A stretch of 64,000 bases of DNA, from contig NZ_WXFG01000021.1 in NCBI RefSeq assembly GCF_009881055.1, positions 1 to 64,000 of the forward strand, read 5' to 3'. This document shows positions 42,101 through 51,208 of the stretch, in pieces. The notes beneath the pieces were generated by a model. The model did not search any database and had not been told where the DNA came from. It was given only the letters and a program-made list of their open reading frames with translations. The DNA is from Peptoclostridium sp. (GTDB lineage: Bacteria; Bacillota; Clostridia; Peptostreptococcales; Peptostreptococcaceae). Numbering within the stretch: the first letter of the stretch is position 1; each line of letters starts with the position of its first letter. Made by a program: the position numbers and the translations under genes.

Positions 42101-43213
42101 ATGAAATGCAAAATAATAACTTCAATAGAAGAATTCTACAAGCTCGAGCAGCAATGGGAAAGGCTTCAGGTGATAGATGCAGATGCGACAATATACAGCA
42201 CCTTTAGATTTGCAAAGGCATGGTGCGAAGCTCACCGAGATGACAAGGACAGGGGACTTTTCATAATATGCATAATTGAGGGAGATGTCGTGCTGGGCAT
42301 AGCTCCATTCGCAATTGAGCATCACAGCAAGTGGGGATTAAAATATAGGGAGCTTGTATTTTTGGGTATGGGGGATTTTTTTACGGTTTTGGTTGACCAT
42401 ACAAAGGAGAATCCAATGTCCATATTCAGGAAAATATTTGATTGTGTAGAAGAAAATAACGATAACTGGGATAAGGTGAACCTACAGAATATAATAAACG
42501 ATTCAAAACTGGGCCTCTTCTTCCTGAAAAGCAGGAAATATAATGGTTTGCTTGGCTATTCACGCTATAATCTTGAATGCCCGAATATCAATTTTGATAG
42601 ATTTGAGAGCTTTGAGCATTATAAGGATTATTTCATATCAAAGAGCATGAACAGGAATATGAGAAAGCTCAAAGAAACGGAGGACTATGAAATAGAGGTT
42701 TGCAAGGACACGGATGTGTACGAATTGATGGCAACCCTTCATATAGGAGAGCAGGAGTATCTGAGAAATGAAAAGAATAGATTGGATAGGCAGTCACTTT
42801 TTGCCGATGAGAGAAAATGTGCGTTTATAAGGAACATCTACAAGGGAAATAACAATCTGATGACGTTTTTTTTAAAGAGCAACAACCATAACAAATACAT
42901 AGCGTATGAGGCGTGTTATATATACAAGGATGTTTTGCATTCCTGGAATTCGGCATACGACCCTGAATTTGAGAAATTCAGCGTTGGAAGCGTCCTTTCC
43001 CTGGAGATAATTAGACACTGCTTCGAGAACAAAATTGCAGCCAAGCTTGACATGGGCTGTGGAAGGTATCCTTGGAAATTCGATTTCACCGACAAGTTTA
43101 CGTCGCTATATCAGCTCGAGTTTTGGAATGAGGACAGGGATAAAGGCAGATACCTGAGGAGACTAAGCGACATGAGGCAGGGTGTAAGCTATATTCTGGG
43201 CAAAAACTCTTGA
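42101..43213 (+). CDS. CelD/BcsL-type GNAT acyltransferase
   Basis: This 370-residue protein belongs to the double-GNAT CelD/FemAB-like group. The N-terminal half has the ATIYSTFRFAKAWCEAH block. The C-terminal half has YIAYEACYIYKDVLHSWNSAY, then DPEFEKFSVGSVLSLEIIRHC, and MGCGRYPWKFDFTD. Such enzymes acylate sugars or amino groups in surface polymers. It is soluble, so it would act on precursors in the cytoplasm. The ATG follows AAGGAGGGG. Confidence 0.75.
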   Translation: MKCKIITSIEEFYKLEQQWERLQVIDADATIYSTFRFAKAWCEAHRDDKDRGLFIICIIEGDVVLGIAPFAIEHHSKWGLKYRELVFLGMGDFFTVLVDHTKENPMSIFRKIFDCVEENNDNWDKVNLQNIINDSKLGLFFLKSRKYNGLLGYSRYNLECPNINFDRFESFEHYKDYFISKSMNRNMRKLKETEDYEIEVCKDTDVYELMATLHIGEQEYLRNEKNRLDRQSLFADERKCAFIRNIYKGNNNLMTFFLKSNNHNKYIAYEACYIYKDVLHSWNSAYDPEFEKFSVGSVLSLEIIRHCFENKIAAKLDMGCGRYPWKFDFTDKFTSLYQLEFWNEDRDKGRYLRRLSDMRQGVSYILGKNS

Positions 43214-43229
43214 GAGTAGGCGAAAATTC

Positions 43230-44717
43230 ATGAAAAACAGTTTGATGGTAAAGACTGGGGGGGTATACCTGGGGCTGTCGATGGTTTCAAATTTTATCAA
43301 TCTACTGTTGACTCCCATATATACAAACAACCTGACACTGGTTGAATACGGAAGCTATTCGATAATAACTTCATATCAAAGCTTGTTTTCAATATTCATT
43401 GCTTTGGGAATTTTCTCCGGGATGAAGAGGTTTTTCAACGAGTATGATGACAAGAACAGGCTTAAAAATATTGCGCTTACATTCTCTTTTATCTGGGGCG
43501 CTGTTATATACGCGCTCAGCTTGATTTTTGCCGGCAGGCTTGCGAGCGTAATGTTTGCGGCGGAAGCGCACGGTGTTGAGTATATTGGATATATTGTAAT
43601 AAGCACGTTGCTTTTATGCATAATAAGCATTTACACAGCCTATTATTCTATGCAGTACAAGGCATTAAAGGCGAGCTTGATTGAGATTGCAAAGCTTGGA
43701 TTGACTTTGGCTTTTGCATTGCTTTTTGTGGTAGCCAAGGACGGAGGCATAATTGGGATACTAAAATCACAATGCCTCTCCTATATTATAGTGTTGTCCA
43801 TACTGTTTTTGGCGGATTACAGGCACATAAGGATTGAATGGGGAAAAGGCGAGCTGAAGGATATGTTGTCATATGGGATTGGAATGGCTGGCGCCTCGGA
43901 TTTTCTGGAGTGGCTTCTAACTCTCGTGGACAGGTACTTTCTAAAGGCGATTATGGGATACGCGACTGTTGCTGTGTATTCGATAGGTTACAAGGTGGGA
44001 ATGCTAATAATGCCGTTTCTAGTTACGCCTTTTATTAATGCGCTAATACCCTACAAGTACAGCGTTTACAAGGATAAGGACGGGAAGCGAAAGCTTGAGG
44101 AGCTTTTTGACTTATATAACATTGTAGGTTGGTTCGCGGTGCTGGGAATCTCTATTTATGCAAACATAACTATAAAAATACTTGCAACGGACGATTATTC
44201 GCAGGCTTTCATGATAGTTCCATTCATTGTTATGGCGTACTTGCTTGATGGGAGCTGTGAATTTTATTCTCTGGGGATTCATATCGAAAAGAAGGTTTTC
44301 TTGAACCTTGCAATACCCGGAGTGGCGACGCTTTTGAATATAATGCTGAACCTGGCGTTGATTCCGCGTATCGGAGCTTACGGAGCCGCTATTTCTACAT
44401 TAATATCGTATTTTGCAATGACTATAATGTATTACTTTGGAGGAAGGGTATATTATAGAATGGAAATAGGCGTGGGGAGATTTTTTAAGGCAGGGATTCC
44501 TTTTTTTGCTGTATACACATTGTATTTATTTTTTGAGTTCCATAGAATGGATATGCTTTTGGAATTCTTTTATAATTTAATGCTTGTGACTCTGTATTTG
44601 TTCATAAGCTTTGCATTCGGATTCGTACCAAAATCGTATACTGTCATTTTAAGCAGTATAATAAAGGATAAATTGGGCAAAAGGGAGGCGGTTGAGGATG
44701 AAGATAGAAGTTTGTAA
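43230..44717 (+). CDS. Polysaccharide flippase (Wzx/MATE-like), copy 2
   Basis: This 495-residue integral membrane protein has about 14 hydrophobic segments. It is of the same family as the protein at 27960 but not closely similar (LTPIYTNNLTLVEYGSYSI, ALGIFSGMKRFFNEYDD). A second flippase in the same locus suggests two different lipid-linked substrates. The ribosome site is weak. It overlaps the next gene by 20 bases. Confidence 0.88.
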   Translation: MKNSLMVKTGGVYLGLSMVSNFINLLLTPIYTNNLTLVEYGSYSIITSYQSLFSIFIALGIFSGMKRFFNEYDDKNRLKNIALTFSFIWGAVIYALSLIFAGRLASVMFAAEAHGVEYIGYIVISTLLLCIISIYTAYYSMQYKALKASLIEIAKLGLTLAFALLFVVAKDGGIIGILKSQCLSYIIVLSILFLADYRHIRIEWGKGELKDMLSYGIGMAGASDFLEWLLTLVDRYFLKAIMGYATVAVYSIGYKVGMLIMPFLVTPFINALIPYKYSVYKDKDGKRKLEELFDLYNIVGWFAVLGISIYANITIKILATDDYSQAFMIVPFIVMAYLLDGSCEFYSLGIHIEKKVFLNLAIPGVATLLNIMLNLALIPRIGAYGAAISTLISYFAMTIMYYFGGRVYYRMEIGVGRFFKAGIPFFAVYTLYLFFEFHRMDMLLEFFYNLMLVTLYLFISFAFGFVPKSYTVILSSIIKDKLGKREAVEDEDRSL

Positions 44718-45912
44718 GTGGTATGGGAATGCAGATTCTCCAGTACTTTTGTGGATAGACGATCTTGCCAATGCCTGGGTGGATGTCAGCGGAAGCGGTT
44801 CCATTGAGCTTGGTGAAGACTGGGGCTATGCAAAACACGGTGAAAATTCTTCTTTTGATTACCTCGAGCAAAAATTGCTTTTACGACATCCGAAGATCAA
44901 GACGACTTTTTTTGTGCCGGTTGGAAAAAGAAGTGGTGTGGTGTCGGATTCAAGTATAAAGGTGATATCAGAAGCAATAAATTCCGATGAGGAGACAAAG
45001 GCATTCTTCAGAAATATAGGTGAGAATCCAAAGTTTGAAATGGCTTATCACGGGACTACTCACGGCATTGCCAGGGAAAAAATGGAAGATTTTGTCCAGG
45101 AATGGTCGACCTTCGAAAGTCTGGAGGAAGCTTTAGAGACGATAGAGAAAGGAAGAAGTATATTCTATGAGGTTTTTGGCTTCTATCCCAAAGGAGGCAA
45201 GTACTGTGGATACGAGCCGGGCAAGTATGGGGACGAGAGCATAGACAGAAGCGGATTTTTTTGGTGGTGCAGGCATTCGAATGTTGATCTTATAGAATAC
45301 GGCGATAGTGAGCATGGGGGGAGCGATAAAAATCCGCTGACAAGTTACGATATAAAAACTTTTGGGAAAAACGGCGTAATAGACATACCTACTACGATTG
45401 GTGGACACATGCTTAACAGGTATCTAAATAAAGACGAAAGGATTATAAAGGGCACCGTCAAAAGACTGCTCAGAAGGCAGCTCATCGAAAAAGAAATGAG
45501 GAAGATAGACTATCTCATAAAAAACAAGCTTTTGATAAGTATAGAAGAACACATTTCTCCGGCAAGAAACGACGGCAGAAGACAGCTTCTGAACATATTT
45601 GACGATATGGAAGGCTTGAATGAAATATTCGATTATATTTCGGGGAAAAACGTATGGTACTGCACTGGAAGCGAATTGGCTGAATACTACTACTGCAGGG
45701 AGAACAGTGTCATAGAGCAGAGTGGAGATGAATTCGCTGTTAAATTCAAACCTGGAAATGTCGAGCTTTCATCAAAATTCTTGAGCCTGAAAGTGGAGGG
45801 AGGCGGCGTTGAAAAACTTATACTTCCAAATGGAAAAGAAGTCTCTAAAACAAACGGCGTATTCAATATTGAGATAATGGATGGTGTATATAAAACGACA
45901 GAATTAAAGTAA
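44698..45912 (+). CDS. Polysaccharide deacetylase-superfamily protein, copy 2
   Basis: This 404-residue protein has a NodB-fold core. Candidate metal motifs are WIDDLAN near residue 22, then FEMAYHGTTHG at about residue 115, and GGHML further on. A small C-terminal beta-rich domain of about 90 residues follows (FAVKFKPGNVELSSKFLSLK). There is no signal peptide. It probably modifies the glycan or a lipid-linked intermediate, but activity is inferred only from the fold. The ATG at 44698 follows AAGGGAGG. Confidence 0.72.
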   Translation: MKIEVCKWYGNADSPVLLWIDDLANAWVDVSGSGSIELGEDWGYAKHGENSSFDYLEQKLLLRHPKIKTTFFVPVGKRSGVVSDSSIKVISEAINSDEETKAFFRNIGENPKFEMAYHGTTHGIAREKMEDFVQEWSTFESLEEALETIEKGRSIFYEVFGFYPKGGKYCGYEPGKYGDESIDRSGFFWWCRHSNVDLIEYGDSEHGGSDKNPLTSYDIKTFGKNGVIDIPTTIGGHMLNRYLNKDERIIKGTVKRLLRRQLIEKEMRKIDYLIKNKLLISIEEHISPARNDGRRQLLNIFDDMEGLNEIFDYISGKNVWYCTGSELAEYYYCRENSVIEQSGDEFAVKFKPGNVELSSKFLSLKVEGGGVEKLILPNGKEVSKTNGVFNIEIMDGVYKTTELK

Positions 45913-46098
45913 AATTTACAATCGAAGGGCAGCTGCGAACAAAAAAATAGGACCTGGGTAGGATGTTTAAACTCAAAAACTAATTATATAATTCAAAAGA
46001 CAATAAAATTATACAAAGCAGGTATAAGTAAAAAATTTGAAAGGAGGAGAGTGCCAAAAATAACCTGCATAAACCTAAAAAAACGGAGGAAAATAAAT

Positions 46099-47376
46099 AT
46101 GAATATCAAAAACATGAGAAAAGGTGTAGCGCTTTCGATAGCGGCAATTATGACAATGGGCAGCTTGGGAACAGTTTTTGCACATGACTACAATAGAACA
46201 TACAGCAGCTCAAGCCAAACAAGCAGTGACGCTGTCATATATAATTATCTGAACGCGGATTTCTTTAAGGAATATTTCAAAGTGGATTATTCCAAGGATT
46301 CTGCAAAGCTTAAGGCACTTCAACTTGAGGTGAAGAAGCTACTTGTTAAAAAAGGTGTAAGTTTGGACTCGAAAAGAAGCGTTAAGAGATATTTGCTAAA
46401 TAACAAAGGTGAAGTCTACGCCATAATCAAGGCCCTGAACGCATCGAGCTCAACATCTTCTACAACAACGGCATCAAAGCCAACAACAACAACTACAACA
46501 ACTACAACAAAACCAACAACATCTACATCTACAACAGCATCTACAACTACAACAAAGCCTTCAACAACTACTACAGCTTCTACAACTACAACTACAACTA
46601 AACCATCCACAACAACTACGTCTTCTACGACAACATCATCAGCTTCAATATCAGGAACATCACTGATTAATGACGCTTTCGACGGCCTATCCAATTGGAA
46701 CAAGGAAACTTCAACATCATATGGTGTGACTATAGTAAAAGACCCACTGAACTCAAGCAACAACGTTGCAAGATTCGAGCTTAGAGACACAGATTCAAAA
46801 GTGTACAGCGGACTTAGAAGTGAAATAGCTTCAAAATGGAAGGCTGAGCCGGCGGGAAGCGAAATCTGGTACAACTGGAAATTCATGGTTGATCCTGCGC
46901 ACTCAAACAGCTCTGATTGGGAAATACTAGGCCAGTGGCATCCGCAGCCAGTAGACGGAAACTGGGGTAACGCTGATGAGTATGTAAACGGAAGACCTAC
47001 AATATCAATTCAATACCATGACGGCTACATGTATGTGGTAGTTCACAATCTAAAGGTTGGCGTTACAGAGATCAGATCTGAAAAAGTTGCAGTCAAGAAA
47101 GGTCAATGGGTAGACCTGAAAACTCACATAAAGTGGTCACAGGGAAATGATGGCTACATAGAAGTGCTTGCAAATGACAAGCCTATGGCATTCGTTACTG
47201 AGTACAATGCCAACTGGGATGCTAAAAAGCTTCCTGGCGATTACAGATTGAACATACCTACTCTTCTGAATTCTGCGGGAGATTACCTAAAGCTTGGTTC
47301 ATACCGTAACACATCTTCACAAACGGGAAAAAGCATAATATATTATGACGATTTGAAGATAACAAGGGTAAAATAA
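46099..47376 (+). CDS. Secreted polysaccharide lyase (PF14099-type, heparin-lyase-I/PL20-like)
   Basis: This 425-residue exported protein has a signal peptide at about 1-28 (ending VFAH), a helical N-terminal domain, a Thr/Ser-rich linker (about residues 118-185) and a C-terminal beta-jelly-roll lyase domain (about 190-425). EIWYNWKFMVDP, WEILGQWHPQP and YIEVLANDKPM match this lyase family, which cleaves uronic-acid-containing glycans. As the last enzyme of the Wzy block it may trim the capsule. The ATG at 46099 follows CGGAGGA; a GTG at 46051 behind AAAGGAGG would add 16 residues. Confidence 0.75.
   Translation: MNIKNMRKGVALSIAAIMTMGSLGTVFAHDYNRTYSSSSQTSSDAVIYNYLNADFFKEYFKVDYSKDSAKLKALQLEVKKLLVKKGVSLDSKRSVKRYLLNNKGEVYAIIKALNASSSTSSTTTASKPTTTTTTTTTKPTTSTSTTASTTTTKPSTTTTASTTTTTTKPSTTTTSSTTTSSASISGTSLINDAFDGLSNWNKETSTSYGVTIVKDPLNSSNNVARFELRDTDSKVYSGLRSEIASKWKAEPAGSEIWYNWKFMVDPAHSNSSDWEILGQWHPQPVDGNWGNADEYVNGRPTISIQYHDGYMYVVVHNLKVGVTEIRSEKVAVKKGQWVDLKTHIKWSQGNDGYIEVLANDKPMAFVTEYNANWDAKKLPGDYRLNIPTLLNSAGDYLKLGSYRNTSSQTGKSIIYYDDLKITRVK
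46455..46655. repeat. Low-complexity ACA/ACT tract coding a Thr-rich linker
   Basis: The segment is nearly all ACA, ACT, ACC, TCT and AAA codons, a microsatellite-like run. It codes the flexible linker between the two domains of the lyase. Slippage could alter linker length; most whole-triplet changes would keep the frame. Confidence 0.8.
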
Positions 47377-47402
47377 ATACAGAGTAAATTATTTAGTTCT
47401 AA

Positions 47403-47428
47403 AGAGCCTTAACGGGCTCTTTTTTTTA
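47403..47428 (+). terminator. Rho-independent terminator after the lyase gene
   Basis: AGAGCC-TTAACG-GGCTCT followed by eight T. It separates the lyase from the following glycosyltransferase and dehydrogenase genes. Confidence 0.8.
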
Positions 47429-47506
47429 TTTATATGTGCATGTATTTGGGTATAAAACATTATGATATTGCAACGATTGCAAAATATGCGGATGGAGAGA
47501 AATTAA

Positions 47507-48712
47507 ATGAAAATAGTTATAGTCAATGACTATGCAAACATAAAAGGAGTTTCGAGTGCTCTAGCCATTGAGAGTGCCAGAGCCCTTGCCCAAGCTGGTG
47601 AGAGTGTGATATTTTTTTGCGCAGTAGGGCCGATTGATGAAAAGTTAATTCACAAGAACATAACAGTTATAAGTATGGACCAAAAGGATATCAGAGAAGA
47701 CGGCTTCGAGAATATTAGCTTATGGAACAGGAAGGCTTATGTGTCATTGGGACGTTTGCTAGGCTCAGTAGATAAGAACAATACTATAGTTCATTTTCAT
47801 TCGTTTGTGAATATACTTTCATCAGCTGCACTCAGAGTAGTTATGGACAGGGGATTCAAGTGCGTGCTCACACTTCATGATTATTTTATTGCATGTCCCA
47901 GCGGCAGTTTCTATGACTGCAGAAATGAAGCTTGCTGCGAGCTCGAAGGCCTCTCTGCAGCATGCATAAGGAGCAATTGTGAAAATCGGGGGCATATGCA
48001 CAAACTATGGAAATGCTCGCGTCAGGCGATACAGATGAAAAAGGGCAGGGTGCCTGCAGGCGTTGATGCCTTTATAAGCATTTCAGAGTATAGCGAAAGA
48101 ATAATCCGTCCATATCTGCCTGATTCAGCCAGAATATACAGTGTGAAAAGTCCGATTAGTATAAAAAATGAAGGTCCGGAGAGGGTTGCGGAAAGTAAAA
48201 TTTTCACTTTTGTGGACAGACTAGGAGCTGAAAATGGAGCCGGCATATTTGCAAAAGCGGCATCATTGGCTGGTGTTGAAGCCACATTCATAGGAGTTGG
48301 GCCTATGAGAAAGCAACTTGAAGAAATATTGCCGGGCGCCTTATTCAGCGGGAGACTGAGACCTGAAAATGAAATAAGACTGCTGCGCGAATCGAGAGTG
48401 ATGGTTTTCCCCACACTGCTTAATGAGACGCATGCTTTAGCTGTACTAAAAGCAAAGGCTCTTGGAATTCCAGCAATAGTATCGAGCGGTTCTTCTGCGG
48501 AAGAGCTTGTTGAAAGCGGCGAGGACGGTTTTATATTTGAAAGGGGAAGTATAGATGATCTTGTGCAAAAGCTCAAGGTTATGGGAAGTGACTCTTTGGT
48601 TAGAAGTATGGGAAGGGAAGCTCACAGAAGATACTGGGATGCTCCTTGGACCCCTGAAAACCATGTTATAGAGCTGATGAAAGTATACAATGATGTCTTG
48701 GGAGGAATTTGA
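47507..48712 (+). CDS. Family 4 glycosyltransferase, copy 3
   Basis: This 401-residue GT-B enzyme has HFHSFVNILSSAAL and TLHDYFIACPSG in the acceptor half, then SEYSERIIRPYLP, and LNETHALAVLKAKALGIPAIV with the E-x7-E-like donor motif at GSSAEELVESGEDG. It starts a small operon with the UDP-sugar dehydrogenase (next start 3 bases after the stop). A GGATGGAGAG site precedes the ATG. Confidence 0.85.
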   Translation: MKIVIVNDYANIKGVSSALAIESARALAQAGESVIFFCAVGPIDEKLIHKNITVISMDQKDIREDGFENISLWNRKAYVSLGRLLGSVDKNNTIVHFHSFVNILSSAALRVVMDRGFKCVLTLHDYFIACPSGSFYDCRNEACCELEGLSAACIRSNCENRGHMHKLWKCSRQAIQMKKGRVPAGVDAFISISEYSERIIRPYLPDSARIYSVKSPISIKNEGPERVAESKIFTFVDRLGAENGAGIFAKAASLAGVEATFIGVGPMRKQLEEILPGALFSGRLRPENEIRLLRESRVMVFPTLLNETHALAVLKAKALGIPAIVSSGSSAEELVESGEDGFIFERGSIDDLVQKLKVMGSDSLVRSMGREAHRRYWDAPWTPENHVIELMKVYNDVLGGI

Positions 48713-48714
48713 GT

Positions 48715-50019
48715 ATGCAGAGAAAAAAAATATGTGTGTTAGGACTTGGATATATTGGTTTGCCTACGGCTGCGATGTTTGCAACACATGGACATAATGT
48801 AATTGGAGTGGATGTCAGAAGCAAGGTTGTAGATGCACTCAACAATGCTAAGATAACAATAGAAGAGCCATATCTTGACATATTGGTGCAGGCGGCTGTC
48901 AAATCAGAGAATCTTATAGGCCGCACGGAGCCAGAGGAAGCCGATGTTTTTATAATAGCAGTGCCAACACCTATAACAAATGACAAGAGGGCTGATATGA
49001 GATATGTTGTTGAAGCGGCCGAGAGTATAGTACCGTACGTCAGAAACGGTAATATCGTAGTTCTTGAATCGACCTCACCTCCGGGAACGGTAAGGGATGT
49101 CCTATGTCCAATACTAGAGCGCAGCGGGCTTGTTCTTGGCGAGGAGCTTTATGTGGGACACTCTCCTGAGAGAGTTTTGCCAGGGAAAATATTAATGGAG
49201 CTGGTGGGTAATAACCGCATAGTGGGAGGCATAAACAGGAAAAGCGCAGAGAAGATAAAAGACATATACAAGACCTTTGTAAATGGTGAAATTTTTCTGA
49301 CTGACGAAACCACTGCAGAAATGTGCAAGGTAATGGAGAACACATTCAGGGATGTCAACATAGCACTTGCAAATGAATTGGCCAAGATATGCGAGGAAAT
49401 AGGGATAGACGTATGGGAGGTAGTAAGACTATGCAACAAGCACCCGAGAGTCAACATACATCAGCCTGGGCCTGGCGTAGGCGGACACTGTCTGGCGGTG
49501 GATCCATGGTTCATAGTCGAAAAAAATCCTAAAACTGCAGAGATAATAAAAATGGCAAGGCAGACAAACGACTCTATGCCTCGTTTTGTAGCGGATGCAA
49601 TAGATGGAATGCTAGGAGAAAGTGACTATTCACGCAAGATATGTATTTTGGGGGTTACATATAAGGCAGATGTTGATGACACGAGAGAGAGTCCTATAAT
49701 AGACCTCATTTCAGTACTCGGCAGCAGAGGGTATGAAGTCGCTGCCTATGATCCGCATGCAAAGAAGTTCGCATGTGAAGCGAGAAGTCTTGAAGAGGCG
49801 GCAAGTGAAAGCGAAATGGTTGTGCTGGGGGTGAATCATGAAGCCTTCAAAAAAATCAATTTCACAGAGCTTTGCAGGCTTACTAGGGGAAAAGTCTTTT
49901 TCGATCTTCGCAACTTCATGAACAAGGAAGAACTCGAAAGGGCTGGATTTAAAGTCAAGGTGCTAGGCAATGGCAAGGCGGATGTGCAGGAGGTTGCAGC
50001 GGAAGATACGGCGGAATAA
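48715..50019 (+). CDS. wecC: UDP-N-acetyl-D-mannosamine dehydrogenase-like (WecC family)
   Basis: This 434-residue nucleotide-sugar dehydrogenase oxidises a UDP-hexosamine to the uronic acid. The NAD motif is GLGYIGLP, the catalytic cysteine lies in GVGGHCLAVDPWF, and TYKADVDDTRESP is present at the C terminus. The sequence is closest in style to WecC (UDP-ManNAc dehydrogenase) rather than UDP-glucose dehydrogenase. The epimerase that would make UDP-ManNAc is not in the window. ATG 48715 follows GGGAGGA; a TTG at 48709 is the alternative. Confidence 0.88.
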   Translation: MQRKKICVLGLGYIGLPTAAMFATHGHNVIGVDVRSKVVDALNNAKITIEEPYLDILVQAAVKSENLIGRTEPEEADVFIIAVPTPITNDKRADMRYVVEAAESIVPYVRNGNIVVLESTSPPGTVRDVLCPILERSGLVLGEELYVGHSPERVLPGKILMELVGNNRIVGGINRKSAEKIKDIYKTFVNGEIFLTDETTAEMCKVMENTFRDVNIALANELAKICEEIGIDVWEVVRLCNKHPRVNIHQPGPGVGGHCLAVDPWFIVEKNPKTAEIIKMARQTNDSMPRFVADAIDGMLGESDYSRKICILGVTYKADVDDTRESPIIDLISVLGSRGYEVAAYDPHAKKFACEARSLEEAASESEMVVLGVNHEAFKKINFTELCRLTRGKVFFDLRNFMNKEELERAGFKVKVLGNGKADVQEVAAEDTAE

Positions 50020-50045
50020 TCACTACCTAAATAATTAATCCAGCT

Positions 50046-50078
50046 GGGACAAGGGGATGATATAACACCCCTTGTCCC
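50046..50078 (+). terminator. Perfect 11-bp hairpin after the polysaccharide locus
   Basis: GGGACAAGGGG at 50046-50056 pairs perfectly with CCCCTTGTCCC at 50068-50078. AAAACTTTT follows, so termination is likely but the T-tract is short. Confidence 0.6.
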
Positions 50079-50102
50079 AAAACTTTTATGGAGATGAATT
50101 CA

Positions 50103-50540
50103 ATGGGTGAAAATGGAATTAATGATAAATATATTATAATTGTGGGCTGCGGAAAGCTGGGGGCGCATCTTGCCGGTTTGCTTTTTGAATCGGGGAAAAG
50201 CGTTGTGATGGTAGATATGAGGCCATCGGCGTTCGGCAGGCTGCCGGATGGCTTTGGAGGATTTATGCTTGAGGCGGATGCCACGGAGCTTGACACATTA
50301 AAAAAGGCCGGGATTGAAAATGCAGACGTTTTTGTAGCTACAACAGATGATGACAATACTAACATAATGCTGACTCAGATAGCTAAGACCATATATGGGG
50401 TTAAAAAGGTTGTGGCGAGGGTGTATGAGCCGCACAGGCAGAAGGTTTATGAAGAATTCGAGCTTGAGACTATATGCCCGATGATTCTTTCGGCGGAGGC
50501 TTTCAGGGATTACATAGAGAGCGACGGAGGAGGTGAATAG
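50103..50540 (+). CDS. Trk potassium-uptake regulatory subunit, N-domain only
   Basis: This 145-residue protein has only the RCK_N (TrkA-N) Rossmann domain, with the intact glycine motif IIVGCGKLGAHLAGLL and the acidic VMVDMRP. It binds nucleotides (ATP/ADP or NAD) and gates the Trk channel with a partner. It lacks the C-terminal RCK_C domain of full TrkA. The ATG at 50103 follows GGAGATG. The stop nearly abuts the start of the second subunit. Confidence 0.82.
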   Translation: MGENGINDKYIIIVGCGKLGAHLAGLLFESGKSVVMVDMRPSAFGRLPDGFGGFMLEADATELDTLKKAGIENADVFVATTDDDNTNIMLTQIAKTIYGVKKVVARVYEPHRQKVYEEFELETICPMILSAEAFRDYIESDGGGE

Positions 50541-50541
50541 C

Positions 50542-51207
50542 TTGCATATAATGATTGTAGGTGGGCATAGCAAGGTTCACTTTCTGGTGAAAAAATTCAT
50601 TGCAGAAGGTCACAAGCTGATAGTGTTACACAAGGATGAGGAAGAGTGTAAAAGACTGGCTAAGATTCATAAGGCGTCAATTGTGCACGGAGATGGCACT
50701 GATCCGGCGGTGCTCGAGGATGCAGGCGTTGTTGGCTGCAATGTGGTAATAGCAATTTCAAATAGTGATGCTGAAAATCTTATTGTCTGTCAGGTAGCAG
50801 GCAAAATTTATGGAGTGGAGAGGACTCTGGCGGTTGTAAACGACCCTGAACACGTAGAAGTTTTTAAAAAGCTGGGGGTTCATGCCGTCATAAGTACAGC
50901 AGACATAATATTCGGAGTGATAGATCAAGAGGTCTCCGTTGACGAGATAATAAGCCTGATGCCTATTGAAGCGGGAAAAATAGACATTATGGATATTGAA
51001 ATAGGCTCTGATTTCATAGCTGCTGGCAAGAGCATTATTGAGCTGGATATGCCAGAGGATTCCGTAATCGGCTTTATTGTAAGGGGTGAAATCCAGATGG
51101 TTCCAAAGGAGAATACCATTATAAGGGAGGGGGACAGGCTGATAATTTTGTCGCTTAGAAGCGTGCAGCCGGCGTTAATTGAAGCAATAAGAGGAAGGGC
51201 TGATTGA
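50542..51207 (+). CDS. trkA: Trk potassium-uptake regulatory subunit with RCK_N and RCK_C
   Basis: This 221-residue protein has an RCK_N domain (residues 1-130) and an RCK_C domain (about 135-215, ending REGDRLIILS). The Rossmann motif is MIVGGHSKVHFLV, where the usual GxGxxG is changed to GGHSK, so nucleotide binding may be weak. The TTG at 50542 follows GGAGGAGG by 8 bases; a GTG at 50533 is in frame but overlaps that site. It is followed by the membrane subunit gene. Confidence 0.85.
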   Translation: MHIMIVGGHSKVHFLVKKFIAEGHKLIVLHKDEEECKRLAKIHKASIVHGDGTDPAVLEDAGVVGCNVVIAISNSDAENLIVCQVAGKIYGVERTLAVVNDPEHVEVFKKLGVHAVISTADIIFGVIDQEVSVDEIISLMPIEAGKIDIMDIEIGSDFIAAGKSIIELDMPEDSVIGFIVRGEIQMVPKENTIIREGDRLIILSLRSVQPALIEAIRGRAD

Positions 51208-51208
51208 T

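Noticed and set aside
46416..46886. Valine-rich - strand frame across the Thr-rich linker of the lyase
   Set aside because: It is the complement of the ACA/ACT low-complexity run and not a real gene.
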